Assembly (NCBI RefSeq): GCF_034274695.1
Contig: NZ_CP128362.1
Span: 7,504,501 to 7,568,500 of the forward strand
Direction: 5' to 3'
DNA: 64,000 nt
Origin: Chitinophaga sp. LS1
Lineage (GTDB): Bacteria > Bacteroidota > Bacteroidia > Chitinophagales > Chitinophagaceae
Shown: in pieces, positions 52,298-61,302 of the stretch
Layout: each line of letters begins with the position of its first letter
How positions within the stretch are numbered: position 1 is the first letter of the stretch
The notes under the pieces: generated by a model
The model's database searches: none
Told to the model about the DNA's origin: nothing
The model's input: only the letters and a program-made list of their open reading frames with translations
Translations under genes and position numbers: made by a program

Positions 52298-53218
52298 CTA
52301 TTGCTCCAATATCGCATTGAGTACCTGCTGTACTTCACTGGCTGACATGTTTTGGAAGTTGGCTGTTATTTTTTTCTTCCTGAATGTGCTGTCTGGCAAT
52401 GTAATGTTCACCAGGTAAAACTCAGACAATGCAGTAGCCACTGTACCGGCTTCTTCGTTGGTAAAGGACAGTTTGGGTTGAAGTAGTTTTCCGCCTTTTG
52501 TGACCTGGCCGGCCAGACCTTTGGTCAGAATCAGGGTATCTGTCAGGGTAGTCAGGCGAACCTTTCCTTCCTGCACGACTACTTTTTCCGTTGTGCCACT
52601 GACATTTACATTGAATTGGGTACCGAGTACTGTGACCGTGGAGCGTGGCAGCTGTACAATAAATGTACGCTTTTCATCTGGTGAAATAGAAAAATCTGCT
52701 GCTCCCTGCGTAAGAGAAACGCGGCGGTTGGCAAATGCGGGGTCGTATTTTATTACAGTGCCGGGCTGTAGCTGGATGGACGAACCATCTGGCAGGGAAA
52801 GGGTATTTTTTATAGCAGCATGAATAGTAACAGGTTGTTCCACCTTTTGCCAGATCAGGTAACTGGCCACGAGGAATAAAGGGAAACATGCAGCTGCCAG
52901 CCATCTGTATCGCCTTAAAAATGGAGCAGTAACGCCGGGTGCTTCTTCCCGGGTACTGCTCGCAATTTCCCTCTTTAATTCAACAACGTGAGCTGATGTA
53001 CCAGAAATTTGCTGAGACAGGGCCTGCCATCCCTGTTCCTTGTCAAAAGGTATAACAGGCATGTTTTCCGTGGCATCCCATAACTGCTTCAGTTCAGCAT
53101 AAAGCGTACGGTTTGCTTCGGATTGGTGTAGCCATTGCCCCAGTGCTGCCTGTTTATCTGCGTTTGCAGGGTGTGCCAGACAGTCGATTAAAAATTCCCT
53201 TATATCATCAACACTCAT
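52298..53218 (-). CDS. FecR-type anti-sigma factor
   Basis: A 306-residue single-pass regulator. The cytoplasmic N-terminus (1-100) holds a DUF4880-like part with LGQWLHQSEANRTLYAELKQ, a membrane helix follows (about 107-124, WLAAACFPLFLVASYLIW), then the FecR periplasmic domain with LSLPDGSSIQLQPGTVIKYD, FIVQLPRSTVTVLGTQFNVN and VVQEGKVRLTT, and a C-terminal STN-like DUF4974 (LPDSTFRKKKITANFQNMSA). It should relay the SusC STN signal to the sigma factor encoded 46 bp upstream. Confidence 0.94.
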   Translation of the reverse strand: MSVDDIREFLIDCLAHPANADKQAALGQWLHQSEANRTLYAELKQLWDATENMPVIPFDKEQGWQALSQQISGTSAHVVELKREIASSTREEAPGVTAPFLRRYRWLAAACFPLFLVASYLIWQKVEQPVTIHAAIKNTLSLPDGSSIQLQPGTVIKYDPAFANRRVSLTQGAADFSISPDEKRTFIVQLPRSTVTVLGTQFNVNVSGTTEKVVVQEGKVRLTTLTDTLILTKGLAGQVTKGGKLLQPKLSFTNEEAGTVATALSEFYLVNITLPDSTFRKKKITANFQNMSASEVQQVLNAILEQ

Positions 53219-53264
53219 GATTGTATATTAATTAAGACAATTCAGGATGGAGGTACTTTGATAG

Positions 53265-53822
53265 TTATTTTTCTTTTTTTTCACCCAGCAGGTGGATGCG
53301 GAGGTGTTTTAGTGCGACAGATAGCTGAAAGTAAACGGTATTTAGTGTAATATTCAGTTTTTCAGCGATTTCTGATGGTTCGAGGCCGTTGACCCTGCTT
53401 AATAAGAAGATTTCCCGACAGCGGGGCGCGAGTCCCTGTACGAGTTGAATCATTTCTTTTTGTAGCAGGATGTAGTCAGCGGTCTCGTATAGGGAGGCCG
53501 GATCCGCCTGCCATTGGAGAATGTCTTCGCTTACGTGACGCGATTGACGTTTTAGCTCATTGATAGAACGGTTGGTGACGGCACGGTACAGGTAGTGCCG
53601 GACATTGCCGGTGATAGTGAGGGTGGCGCCTTTTTCCCAGAGGTGCACGAATAAGTTGTGGACGAGGTCTTTTGCAAGGTTTTCGTCTTTTACCCAGCGG
53701 AAGGCGAGTAGGAACAGGTCTTCGCTGTAGGTGAGGTATAGTTGTTGAAAGACTTCCATATTCCGGTCACGGAGGCCTTCGGTAACGATTGCGGCAGAAA
53801 TGTCAGTTCCGTACCAGGTCAT
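53265..53822 (-). CDS. ECF RNA polymerase sigma factor of the SusCD locus
   Basis: A 185-residue sigma factor. Region 2 is FQQLYLTYSEDLFLLAFRWV, KDENLAKDLVHNLFVHLWEK; region 4 is LAPRCREIFLLSRVNGLEPS, EIAEKLNITLNTVYFQLSVA. The order sigma, FecR, SusC, SusD, glycosidase is the standard Bacteroidota trans-envelope-signalling uptake locus, and this protein probably switches the operon on. The 160-bp region upstream is unusually GC-rich and shows no clear TAnnTTTG box. Confidence 0.94.
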   Translation of the reverse strand: MTWYGTDISAAIVTEGLRDRNMEVFQQLYLTYSEDLFLLAFRWVKDENLAKDLVHNLFVHLWEKGATLTITGNVRHYLYRAVTNRSINELKRQSRHVSEDILQWQADPASLYETADYILLQKEMIQLVQGLAPRCREIFLLSRVNGLEPSEIAEKLNITLNTVYFQLSVALKHLRIHLLGEKKEK

Positions 53823-53983
53823 TTTGATTGTGTCTGGTCAGTAAAATATTAATAATTTTTGATAAACTGCCTGTTTTTTGAGGGGGCCTCCGGCACCATA
53901 GAAGAGGAGCTTAGTTCGGCTGACGCCGTCGGGGCGGGTTCGCGCTAAGACGGTAGGGAAGAGTCGTTTTTTTAAAAAAGATT

Positions 53984-54757
53984 TTATTCCAATAGGCCGG
54001 CATTATCTAAACTGGTATTATCTTTTAATGCAACACCAGTCAACTTTAACCGAATCGCTTCCATTATCAGGTATAAAATTTTCTGCGCGGCTGCCTCATA
54101 CTGTAACCCCTCCTCCCTGATATTTGAAATACAATTCCTTGCCTCATCTGTTATACCAGGTTTGGGTGCAAATGTAATATACGCCCCCATGCTATCTGCC
54201 GCGCTGAGACCAGGCCGCTCTCCTATCAGCATCAGGGTCACTTTAGCCTGTAATATCTGGCCCGCTTCGTCACCACTGGCCACTCTTCCCTGTTGCACCA
54301 TACAAATAGGTGCTAATGACAGACCTGCTTTTTTAAATACCGGAATTAATACTTCCAAAAGAGGTTGTGTATGCACATTCATAGCTGTTGCAGACAAGCC
54401 ATCGGCAAGAATGATAGCGACATCTTTATGAAGGTACCTGGAGTCCGTTTTATCTAATAATGCAATACTATCTTCATCTAATTGTCTGCCTTTATCCGGC
54501 CGTTGCAAATATTCATGGCGATCCCCAGCTTTGCTGTGTAGCAATAAAACAGGGAGGTGAAAAGGTTGTAGCTGCTCCTGCAAAGTATTGACTGATAGTG
54601 CAGAATACACCGCATCGCGGGCATGTGCATGCGCCAGTCTGAAATTCAGCACTTCCCGTAAAGGTATAGCAGTGCCTGTTCTACCCAATGCAATCCGGGC
54701 AGTTGTAAAAGCTTTCAGCGAAGCCCATGGATCCTGTTCTATTATTTCCTCACTCAT
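53984..54757 (-). CDS. eutC: Ethanolamine ammonia-lyase small subunit
   Basis: A 257-residue subunit that, with EutB, converts ethanolamine to acetaldehyde and ammonia using adenosylcobalamin. Conserved segments include DPWASLKAFTTARIALGRTG, FRLAHAHARDAVYSAL, KDVAIILADGLSATAMNVHT, VTLMLIGERPGLSAADSMGA and DEARNCISNIREEGLQYEAA. These contribute the cobalamin and substrate-access surface in known EutC. Its start overlaps the eutB stop by 4 bp (ATGA), and it is the last gene of the three-gene unit. Confidence 0.95.
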   Translation of the reverse strand: MSEEIIEQDPWASLKAFTTARIALGRTGTAIPLREVLNFRLAHAHARDAVYSALSVNTLQEQLQPFHLPVLLLHSKAGDRHEYLQRPDKGRQLDEDSIALLDKTDSRYLHKDVAIILADGLSATAMNVHTQPLLEVLIPVFKKAGLSLAPICMVQQGRVASGDEAGQILQAKVTLMLIGERPGLSAADSMGAYITFAPKPGITDEARNCISNIREEGLQYEAAAQKILYLIMEAIRLKLTGVALKDNTSLDNAGLLE

Positions 54758-56124
54758 ACGTATTTCAGTAATTTATGTGCACTCCCTACCGGTAATAACC
54801 CACCACTTTGATTCATAATTCCCTGTTGCTGCAACCACTGATCAAACTCCGGCGCAGGTTTCAGCCCCAGCACCTTCCTCGCATACAATGCATCATGAAA
54901 GGAGGTAGACTGATAGTTCAACATGATATCATCCGCCCCAGGCACCCCCATGATGAAGTTACAACCTGCTACCCCTAATAATGTAAGCAGGTTATCCATA
55001 TCATCCTGATCCGCCTCTGCATGATTTGTATAGCAAATATCTACACCCATCGGCAATCCCAACAACTTGCCGCAAAAATGATCTTCCAATGCCGCACGGA
55101 TGATCTGTTTTCCATCAAATAAATATTCAGGTCCGATAAAGCCGACCACTGTATTTACTAACAACGGCGAAAATTTACGCGCCACCGCATATGCTCTTAC
55201 TTCGCAGGTTTGCTGGTCCACCCCTCCATGCGCATTTGCAGATAAGGCGCTCCCCTGCCCTGTTTCAAAGTACATCAGGTTATTGCCTGCTGTTCCTCTC
55301 TGCAATGATAATCCTGCTTCATATGCTTCCTGCAATAGTGAAAGATGGATACCAAAACTACTATTCGTCTGCTCAGTACCACCGATTGACTGAAACACCA
55401 GATCCACAGGTGCACTTTGCATGATCTGCAATGCCGTCGTTACATGACAAAGTACACAGGATTGTGTAGGAATTTCAAATTGCTGCCGCAACTGATCCAG
55501 CATTTTCAATAAGGTGATTACGGCCTGCGGACTATCCGTAGCCGGGTTGATACCTATCACCGCATCCCCACTTCCATACAATAATCCATCTATGATACTG
55601 GCCGCTATTCCTTTAGGATCATCTGTATTATGGTTGGGTTGTAAACGCACAGAGAGATGGCCTTTCAACCCGATCGTATTTCTGAATTTAGTCACCACCT
55701 CACACTTCTTTGCCACACTGATCAGATCCTGGTTCCGCATCAACTTCGACACAGCCGCCACCATTTCTGGCGTAATCCCAGGGGCTAATTGCTGCAAGGT
55801 GAATGTATCCGCATGATCACTCAATAACCAATCCCGAAACTGCCCTACTGTAAAATGACTGACCAAAGCAAATGCATCCGCATCATGCGAATCAATGATC
55901 AAACGGGTGATTTCATCTTTCTCATAAGGAATCACAACCTCTTGCAGGAACGTCTTCAATGGTACATCTGCCAATGCCATCTGTGCCGCTACCCGCTCCT
56001 CTGCACTATCTGCACACAGCCCTGCCAGCGCATCGCCGGAACGGAAAGGCGTCGCCCTCGCCAATAAGGTGCGCAAATCACTGAACGCGTAATTTGTATG
56101 CTGAATCGTATGCCGGTAACTCAT
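54754..56124 (-). CDS. eutB: Ethanolamine ammonia-lyase large subunit
   Basis: A 456-residue catalytic subunit with a TIM barrel. Family segments are RSGDALAGLCADSAEERVAA, LISVAKKCEVVTKFRNTIGL, GHLSVRLQPNHNTDDPKGIA, ASIIDGLLYGSGDAVIGINP, YFETGQGSALSANAHGGVDQ and CNFIMGVPGADDIMLNYQST. Length is that of normal EutB. It overlaps eutC and the permease gene by 4 bp each, so translation is coupled. No shell-protein or aldehyde-dehydrogenase genes are next to it. Confidence 0.96.
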   Translation of the reverse strand: MSYRHTIQHTNYAFSDLRTLLARATPFRSGDALAGLCADSAEERVAAQMALADVPLKTFLQEVVIPYEKDEITRLIIDSHDADAFALVSHFTVGQFRDWLLSDHADTFTLQQLAPGITPEMVAAVSKLMRNQDLISVAKKCEVVTKFRNTIGLKGHLSVRLQPNHNTDDPKGIAASIIDGLLYGSGDAVIGINPATDSPQAVITLLKMLDQLRQQFEIPTQSCVLCHVTTALQIMQSAPVDLVFQSIGGTEQTNSSFGIHLSLLQEAYEAGLSLQRGTAGNNLMYFETGQGSALSANAHGGVDQQTCEVRAYAVARKFSPLLVNTVVGFIGPEYLFDGKQIIRAALEDHFCGKLLGLPMGVDICYTNHAEADQDDMDNLLTLLGVAGCNFIMGVPGADDIMLNYQSTSFHDALYARKVLGLKPAPEFDQWLQQQGIMNQSGGLLPVGSAHKLLKYV

Positions 56125-57437
56125 GAAATCAGGTTTATGACGGCTTGATGTTTATGTCTGCCCATCCCTATAAATATAAGTAATGCCACCACCAAACCGG
56201 CGAAAAAGATCAAACTTAACATTGGATAAGTGTAAATGATGGCAACCAAAGAAACGATCGAAAGGAACAATGCAATACCCGGAAACCAGGGATATAATGG
56301 TGCCTTGTAAGGGCGTTCTAAAGCTGGTTCTTTATCTCTTAATATAAACAGGCTGATCATACTCAGGATGTACATCACCAGGGCACCCATTACGGACAAT
56401 ATAACCAACTGATCCGTTTTCCCCATATACAATGCGAACACACCTAACAGCCCACCTATTACCAGGGATATATAAGGAGCTTTCCGACGCGGACTTAAGG
56501 TCGACATAAAAGCCGGCAAATACCCCGCACGCCCCAATGCAAACAATTGCCTGGAATAACTGATGATGATGCCATTGAATGAAGCAATCAGGCCAAATAA
56601 ACCGATGCCTGCAAAGAGTTTCGTGATTCCATTTTGTTTGCCTAACACGACCCCAATCGCCTCCGGCAATGGATAATCTATGGCAGACAACGATTTCCAG
56701 TCTGTTATGCCCCCGGTAAACACCATCACTGCTATCGCCAGCAGCATCAGGGTCAGGATAGCAGAAATGTACCCTTTCGGGATGTTCCGGTGCGGGTCCT
56801 TTACTTCCTCCGCTACCATCGCAATCCCTTCTATACACACATACAGCCAGATGGCAAATGGCAGGGCATTGAACACCCCCCTCCAACCAAAAGGCATGGC
56901 ATCATGGAGAAAATTGGATGTCTTGAAATGGGGGCCTACAATCCCAAGGTAGATCAGTAATTCCACCACCGCCAATAAGGTGATTATCAAAGAAAATAAG
57001 GCTGACTCCTTGATACCTAATAAATTGACTACCGTCAAAAGTATATAAAAAGCCACCCCACTCCCCAACACCGGCAATGCCGGATGTAAGAAATGCAGGT
57101 AGTTTCCCAGCGCCAATGCAATCGCCGGCGTGGCCAGCAAAAACTCCACTGCTGTCGCATAGCCCGCTATCAGGCCGCCAATTGGCCCCATGGCCCTATG
57201 CGTATAGGTAAAAGGCCCGCCTGCCTGCGGGATAGAGGTTGTCAATTCCGTAAAACTGAATATAAACGTAATATAGAGCAGGGTAATGACCAGCGTTGCA
57301 ATGAGAAAGCCAATAGTACCGGCTACCCCCCAGCCATAATTCCACCCGAAGTACTCTCCGGATATCACTAATCCAACACCAATAGCCCACAAATGAATGG
57401 GCCTGATCACTTTTTTTAACGAATGCGAAGACGACAT
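56121..57437 (-). CDS. eat: Ethanolamine permease (APC family)
   Basis: A 438-residue transporter with about 12 membrane helices. The N-terminus LKKVIRPIHLWAIGVGLVIS and GEYFGWNYGWGVAGTIGFLI resemble ethanolamine permeases of the Eat group, followed by TTSIPQAGGPFTYTHRAMGP and FNALPFAIWLYVCIEGIAMV. It probably imports ethanolamine for the lyase encoded by the next two genes. The overlap with eutB strengthens this assignment over that of a general amino-acid permease. Confidence 0.88.
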   Translation of the reverse strand: MSSSHSLKKVIRPIHLWAIGVGLVISGEYFGWNYGWGVAGTIGFLIATLVITLLYITFIFSFTELTTSIPQAGGPFTYTHRAMGPIGGLIAGYATAVEFLLATPAIALALGNYLHFLHPALPVLGSGVAFYILLTVVNLLGIKESALFSLIITLLAVVELLIYLGIVGPHFKTSNFLHDAMPFGWRGVFNALPFAIWLYVCIEGIAMVAEEVKDPHRNIPKGYISAILTLMLLAIAVMVFTGGITDWKSLSAIDYPLPEAIGVVLGKQNGITKLFAGIGLFGLIASFNGIIISYSRQLFALGRAGYLPAFMSTLSPRRKAPYISLVIGGLLGVFALYMGKTDQLVILSVMGALVMYILSMISLFILRDKEPALERPYKAPLYPWFPGIALFLSIVSLVAIIYTYPMLSLIFFAGLVVALLIFIGMGRHKHQAVINLIS

Positions 57438-57508
57438 AACAGAACACTACCTTTTGATGAAAAAAGAATGTTCCCAAATCCCTGAAGTGCGCTTAAGATA
57501 CAAATAAA

Positions 57509-57537
57509 AATGGGACCAGGTATACCCTGGCCCCATT
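57509..57537. terminator. Hairpin terminator
   Basis: Stem AATGGGACCAGG / CCTGGCCCCATT with one bulge, flanked by A- and T-rich tracts, between the S41 protease stop and the ethanolamine permease start. Confidence 0.7.
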
Positions 57538-57561
57538 ATACTTAAATAAAAAAACGACGAC

Positions 57562-60500
57562 TTATTTTATTTCCTGCAGCATTTCTTTCACTGCCGCTTC
57601 CAGTTGAGCATCCTTGCCACTCATTTCTTCTTCATATTTCAATGGTACCCTGATATCAGGCTCTACCTGTAAGTTCTCGGTAGGACGGCCTTCTTTACCA
57701 ATTGTGGCAATCATTGGTATACCAAAGATGATGGTCGGGTCTATCTGTCTTTCCCACCATACAGCAGTACCTGTACCAGCTACAGGCATACCTACCAGTT
57801 TACCCAAACCATTCTGCTTGTACACGTATGGGAAGATAAAGGCATCGCTATAGTTGCCTTCACTCATGATCACACAGCTAGGGCGTGTCCATCTATCCAG
57901 CGGTTCAGCACCTTCTACCTTTTCCATCTGCGGAGCAAAGGTCAGGTATTGCTTACCACTCAGGAAGGTATTCAGGTCATTGTGCAACCATCCACCCCCA
58001 TTGAAACGGGTGTCTACGATCAAGGCTTTTTTGCCTCTGTTACGGCCCATTACTTCATCGTATACAGAACGGTAGCTGGCATCATTCATAGACTGTACAT
58101 GTACATAGCCTACTTTGCCATCACTCAGTTTGTCTACCATATCCTGCATCCTGGCCACCCAGCGTTTGTACATCAGCTCAGTTTCTTCACCTGCTGCAAA
58201 TGGGATGACTGTTTCTTCCCAACGCTCCTGCGAACCAGGGTTGTACAAGCTTAACAACACATTATCCCCTGTTTTGCGGTTCAGGAAAGTTGCCCAGTCT
58301 ACATCAGGCGTAACCGTTTCGCCATCGATCTTTTCGATCACCACGCCTTTTTTGATCTTGCTCTTAGCTTTATCAGAAGGACCACCAGGTATTACCTCAT
58401 CTATCTTCAGACCGCTGCCTGTAAAGGTTTCGTCGTACAGCAATCCAAGAGATGCTGTTGCATCGCCCTCTGGTGCAGATGGATAATAACGACCGCCTGT
58501 GTGTGACGCATTCAGTTCTCCCAGCAGTTCGCTCAGGATCTCCTGGAAGTCGTAGTTATCGCTGATGTGTGGCAGGAAACGCGCATAGTTCTTTGCATAC
58601 ATTTCCCAGTCTACGTTATGCAGTTTTGGATCGTAGAATTTATCTTTCACTTCCTTCCATGCGTGTTCATAGATATATGCTCTTTCGCTGGCGGGGTTCC
58701 AGTTGAACTCTGTACTGATGCTTACGGGTGTGATCTTACCGGAGGTGGCATCTACTTTTACTACGCTACCTCTGTTGCTTACGAACAGGGTATTACCATC
58801 TTTGCTCAATACGATATCACCGGATGTACCACCGAGTTTAGCGAGGATCTTTGTTTCGCCGGTGCGTGGTTCTGTTACCCACAGGTCGTATCCCTTTTCA
58901 AATGAAGCCATGTAATACAGTTTGCTGGCATCTTTGTTCAGCACATAATCACTGATACTTGCACTGTTGATAGTGAGACGAACTTTCCTGTTTTCAAGGT
59001 TGTCGAAGTCCGGTTTGAAAGGAGTTTTGGAAACAGTATCCTTTTTTGTAGCAGCTGTATCATCCTTCAGCAGGTTGAACTGATCTTTGGATAATTTGAA
59101 ACGATCGTATGCTGCCTGATCTAAGAACACAGCATAAATATCTTTCTCCTTGCTACCTTGTCTGGCAAGAGAACGACGACCATTAGCGTTACTCAGGTAG
59201 AGCAACATTTTGCCGTCTTGTGAGAACTTATTACCTTCTTCACCGAAACCGCTCATTACAGGGTAAATGGCTTTACCATTGCCATCGGCAGGGATCATCG
59301 CTGCATTGCTTACATCAAAATAACCCTGCTGATCTTCGGTCACAATATACTTACCATCGGGGCTCCAGGCAAAATCCCAGTCTTCGTCAGAGTAAGAATG
59401 ATTGCGGCCTTTCGGTAAGATGGTACGACTCTTTTTAGCAGCAAGGTTGTATACCTTCAGGATATTTCTATCTTCTACATAAGCCACTTCTTTTCCATCA
59501 GGAGAAAATACCGGCTGGAACTCTGTAGCTGCAGTAGCTACCAGCGGTTCTTCGTTCACCAGTGTTGCACTGAAGAAATAATTTTCTGCTGGTCTTGTCA
59601 GGGTTGCTTTGTACAGATCCCAGTTGCCATTACGCTCTGCGGCATACACCAGTGTTTTGCCATCAGGTGACCAGCTAAGGCCACGCTCCTGTGTAGGCGT
59701 ATTCGTAATACGGCGGGTCATGTTATTTTCCACGCTGCTTACAAATACTTCACCCCTTGCTATGAAGGCCATCTGTTTGCCATCAGGACTCATTCTGAAC
59801 TGTGTGACATTGCCATTGACAGGCAGGTGTTTTACAACTGCTGCACGGCCATCATTCAGTACCTGGATGGATAGTTTCTTAGGCTCCTGCCCTTCTTTCA
59901 GGGTGTAGATTTCACCATTGTAAGAAAAGCAAAGGATGCTATTATCAGCGATGGATAAATGACGTACAGGATGTTTGTCAAAATGCGTCAGTTGTTTCAT
60001 TTCACCTTTGGTGGTCAAAGAAGCTTTGAACAGGTTTTGTGAAATGCCGCCTTTCTCACTCAGGTAGTACAGCTGGTCGTTTGCACCCAGTACAGGTTCC
60101 CTGTCTTCGCCTTCGTAAGTAGAGAGCTGGTTGTATGACTTATTCTTTATATCGTATACCCATATATCGCGGGTTACGCTGCTGGTGTGGTGTTTGCGCA
60201 AAGGATCTTCGTATCCTTTCCTGTCCTGGAAAACGATCTGGTCACCTTTGGCAGAATAATGTGCATTGTCCGCACCCGCAGACGTCACCAATATTGAGCG
60301 GCCACCGGTTACGGGTACAGTATAGAGGTTATTGAACAACCTGACACTAAAGCGGATATCTGAAGCCGGCGCATTGCGGGGGCTACCAAATAATACCTGT
60401 TTATTATCAGGTGTAAAGTCGTAAGGATAATCAGCAGTGCTGTTGTAAGTAAGGCGTACCGGATTGCCGCCCATGGCTGGCATTACGTATACGTCGAAGT

Positions 60501-60759
60501 TCCCATTCCGGTCGCTGGCAAAAGCGATTTGCTTACCATCATGACTCCATACCGGCATCATGTCGTGTGCTTCGTGAATGGTGAGCGGTACAGCAATGCC
60601 CCCATTGACATCCACCCTGTAAATATCTCCTTTGTACCCAAATGCAATGGTCTTACCATCGGGAGAGATGGCGGGATAACGTAGCCATAGTGCATTGTCC
60701 TGGGCATAGGTTGCCAGGGTCATACAGCAGGCTGAAAAAGCAAGCAGTAATTTTTTCAT
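57562..60759 (-). CDS. Tricorn-like S41 protease, exported
   Basis: A protein of about 1065 residues. A signal peptide (MKKLLLAFSACCMTLATYAQ) selects the ATG at 60759 over the upstream one at 60822. Two WD40/TolB-like propellers follow with repeated SPDGKxIAF motifs (for example AISPDGKTIAFGY, WSHDGKQIAFAS, WSPDGKYIVTEDQ), then a C1-type linker, a PDZ domain (about 780-870, LGLLYDETFTGSGLKIDEVI) and the S41 catalytic domain with LNASHTGGRYYP, EGNYSDAFIFPYVY (nucleophile Ser) and NLQVEPDIRV. It trims peptides, probably in the periplasm. Confidence 0.92.
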   Translation of the reverse strand: MKKLLLAFSACCMTLATYAQDNALWLRYPAISPDGKTIAFGYKGDIYRVDVNGGIAVPLTIHEAHDMMPVWSHDGKQIAFASDRNGNFDVYVMPAMGGNPVRLTYNSTADYPYDFTPDNKQVLFGSPRNAPASDIRFSVRLFNNLYTVPVTGGRSILVTSAGADNAHYSAKGDQIVFQDRKGYEDPLRKHHTSSVTRDIWVYDIKNKSYNQLSTYEGEDREPVLGANDQLYYLSEKGGISQNLFKASLTTKGEMKQLTHFDKHPVRHLSIADNSILCFSYNGEIYTLKEGQEPKKLSIQVLNDGRAAVVKHLPVNGNVTQFRMSPDGKQMAFIARGEVFVSSVENNMTRRITNTPTQERGLSWSPDGKTLVYAAERNGNWDLYKATLTRPAENYFFSATLVNEEPLVATAATEFQPVFSPDGKEVAYVEDRNILKVYNLAAKKSRTILPKGRNHSYSDEDWDFAWSPDGKYIVTEDQQGYFDVSNAAMIPADGNGKAIYPVMSGFGEEGNKFSQDGKMLLYLSNANGRRSLARQGSKEKDIYAVFLDQAAYDRFKLSKDQFNLLKDDTAATKKDTVSKTPFKPDFDNLENRKVRLTINSASISDYVLNKDASKLYYMASFEKGYDLWVTEPRTGETKILAKLGGTSGDIVLSKDGNTLFVSNRGSVVKVDATSGKITPVSISTEFNWNPASERAYIYEHAWKEVKDKFYDPKLHNVDWEMYAKNYARFLPHISDNYDFQEILSELLGELNASHTGGRYYPSAPEGDATASLGLLYDETFTGSGLKIDEVIPGGPSDKAKSKIKKGVVIEKIDGETVTPDVDWATFLNRKTGDNVLLSLYNPGSQERWEETVIPFAAGEETELMYKRWVARMQDMVDKLSDGKVGYVHVQSMNDASYRSVYDEVMGRNRGKKALIVDTRFNGGGWLHNDLNTFLSGKQYLTFAPQMEKVEGAEPLDRWTRPSCVIMSEGNYSDAFIFPYVYKQNGLGKLVGMPVAGTGTAVWWERQIDPTIIFGIPMIATIGKEGRPTENLQVEPDIRVPLKYEEEMSGKDAQLEAAVKEMLQEIK

Positions 60760-60849
60760 ATAAAATGGCGATTCAGATTGTTGTTTATCCTTTAAAGGTA
60801 ACAATTGATGAGCTGGCGCCACTAAATAACTGGATAAAAGGCAACAAGC

Positions 60850-61302
60850 CTACAGCAAGGGTTTCTGCAGACATACACTGTTCTCCATCTGCTCGTAAGG
60901 CGGGTATTTATCCATGAATGTATAACCGGATTTTTGATAGAGGGCGATGGCTTCCGGCTGACGAATGCCGGTTTCCAGTACGGCACGGGAAAAACCCTCA
61001 GAGATGGCCCAGGTTTCCAGCTCTTTTAAGATGGCGTACGCAATGCCCTGACCACGATGGGTATTATGTACGAACATGCGCTTGATTTCGATCGTATTTG
61101 TGTCAAACTGGCGAAAACAGGCACAACCTACCGGCAGCGCATCTACATATGCGACTACAACGGTAGGTATGTTTTTAACTTTATCGAGGACTTCGTAATC
61201 CTGTTGTACTTCAGGATACCTGATCCATAAATCTTTGTCAAGGGCAATTATCAGCTCCTGAAAATGAGGATCATCACTGTGCGTTCTTTTGAGTCTTAGC
61301 AT
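60850..61302 (-). CDS. GNAT-family N-acetyltransferase
   Basis: A 150-residue acetyltransferase. The motif is CFRQFDTNTIEIKRMFVHNT followed by HRGQGIAYAILKELETWA, in which RGQGIA forms the acetyl-CoA pyrophosphate loop. The C-terminus AVLETGIRQPEAIALYQKSG carries the usual Tyr near the active site. Its start lies 29 bp inside the 3' end of the amino-acid permease gene, so the two are co-transcribed. Substrate unknown. Confidence 0.92.
   Translation of the reverse strand: MLRLKRTHSDDPHFQELIIALDKDLWIRYPEVQQDYEVLDKVKNIPTVVVAYVDALPVGCACFRQFDTNTIEIKRMFVHNTHRGQGIAYAILKELETWAISEGFSRAVLETGIRQPEAIALYQKSGYTFMDKYPPYEQMENSVCLQKPLL

Noticed and set aside
53870..53975. GC-rich stretch before eutC resembling a structured RNA
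   Set aside because: Several short GC runs but no convincing long stem or known riboswitch element; the cobalamin box expected for a B12 switch is not seen.
56332..56886. 184-residue frame on the same strand as the ethanolamine permease
   Set aside because: Alternative frame wholly inside a clear transporter gene.
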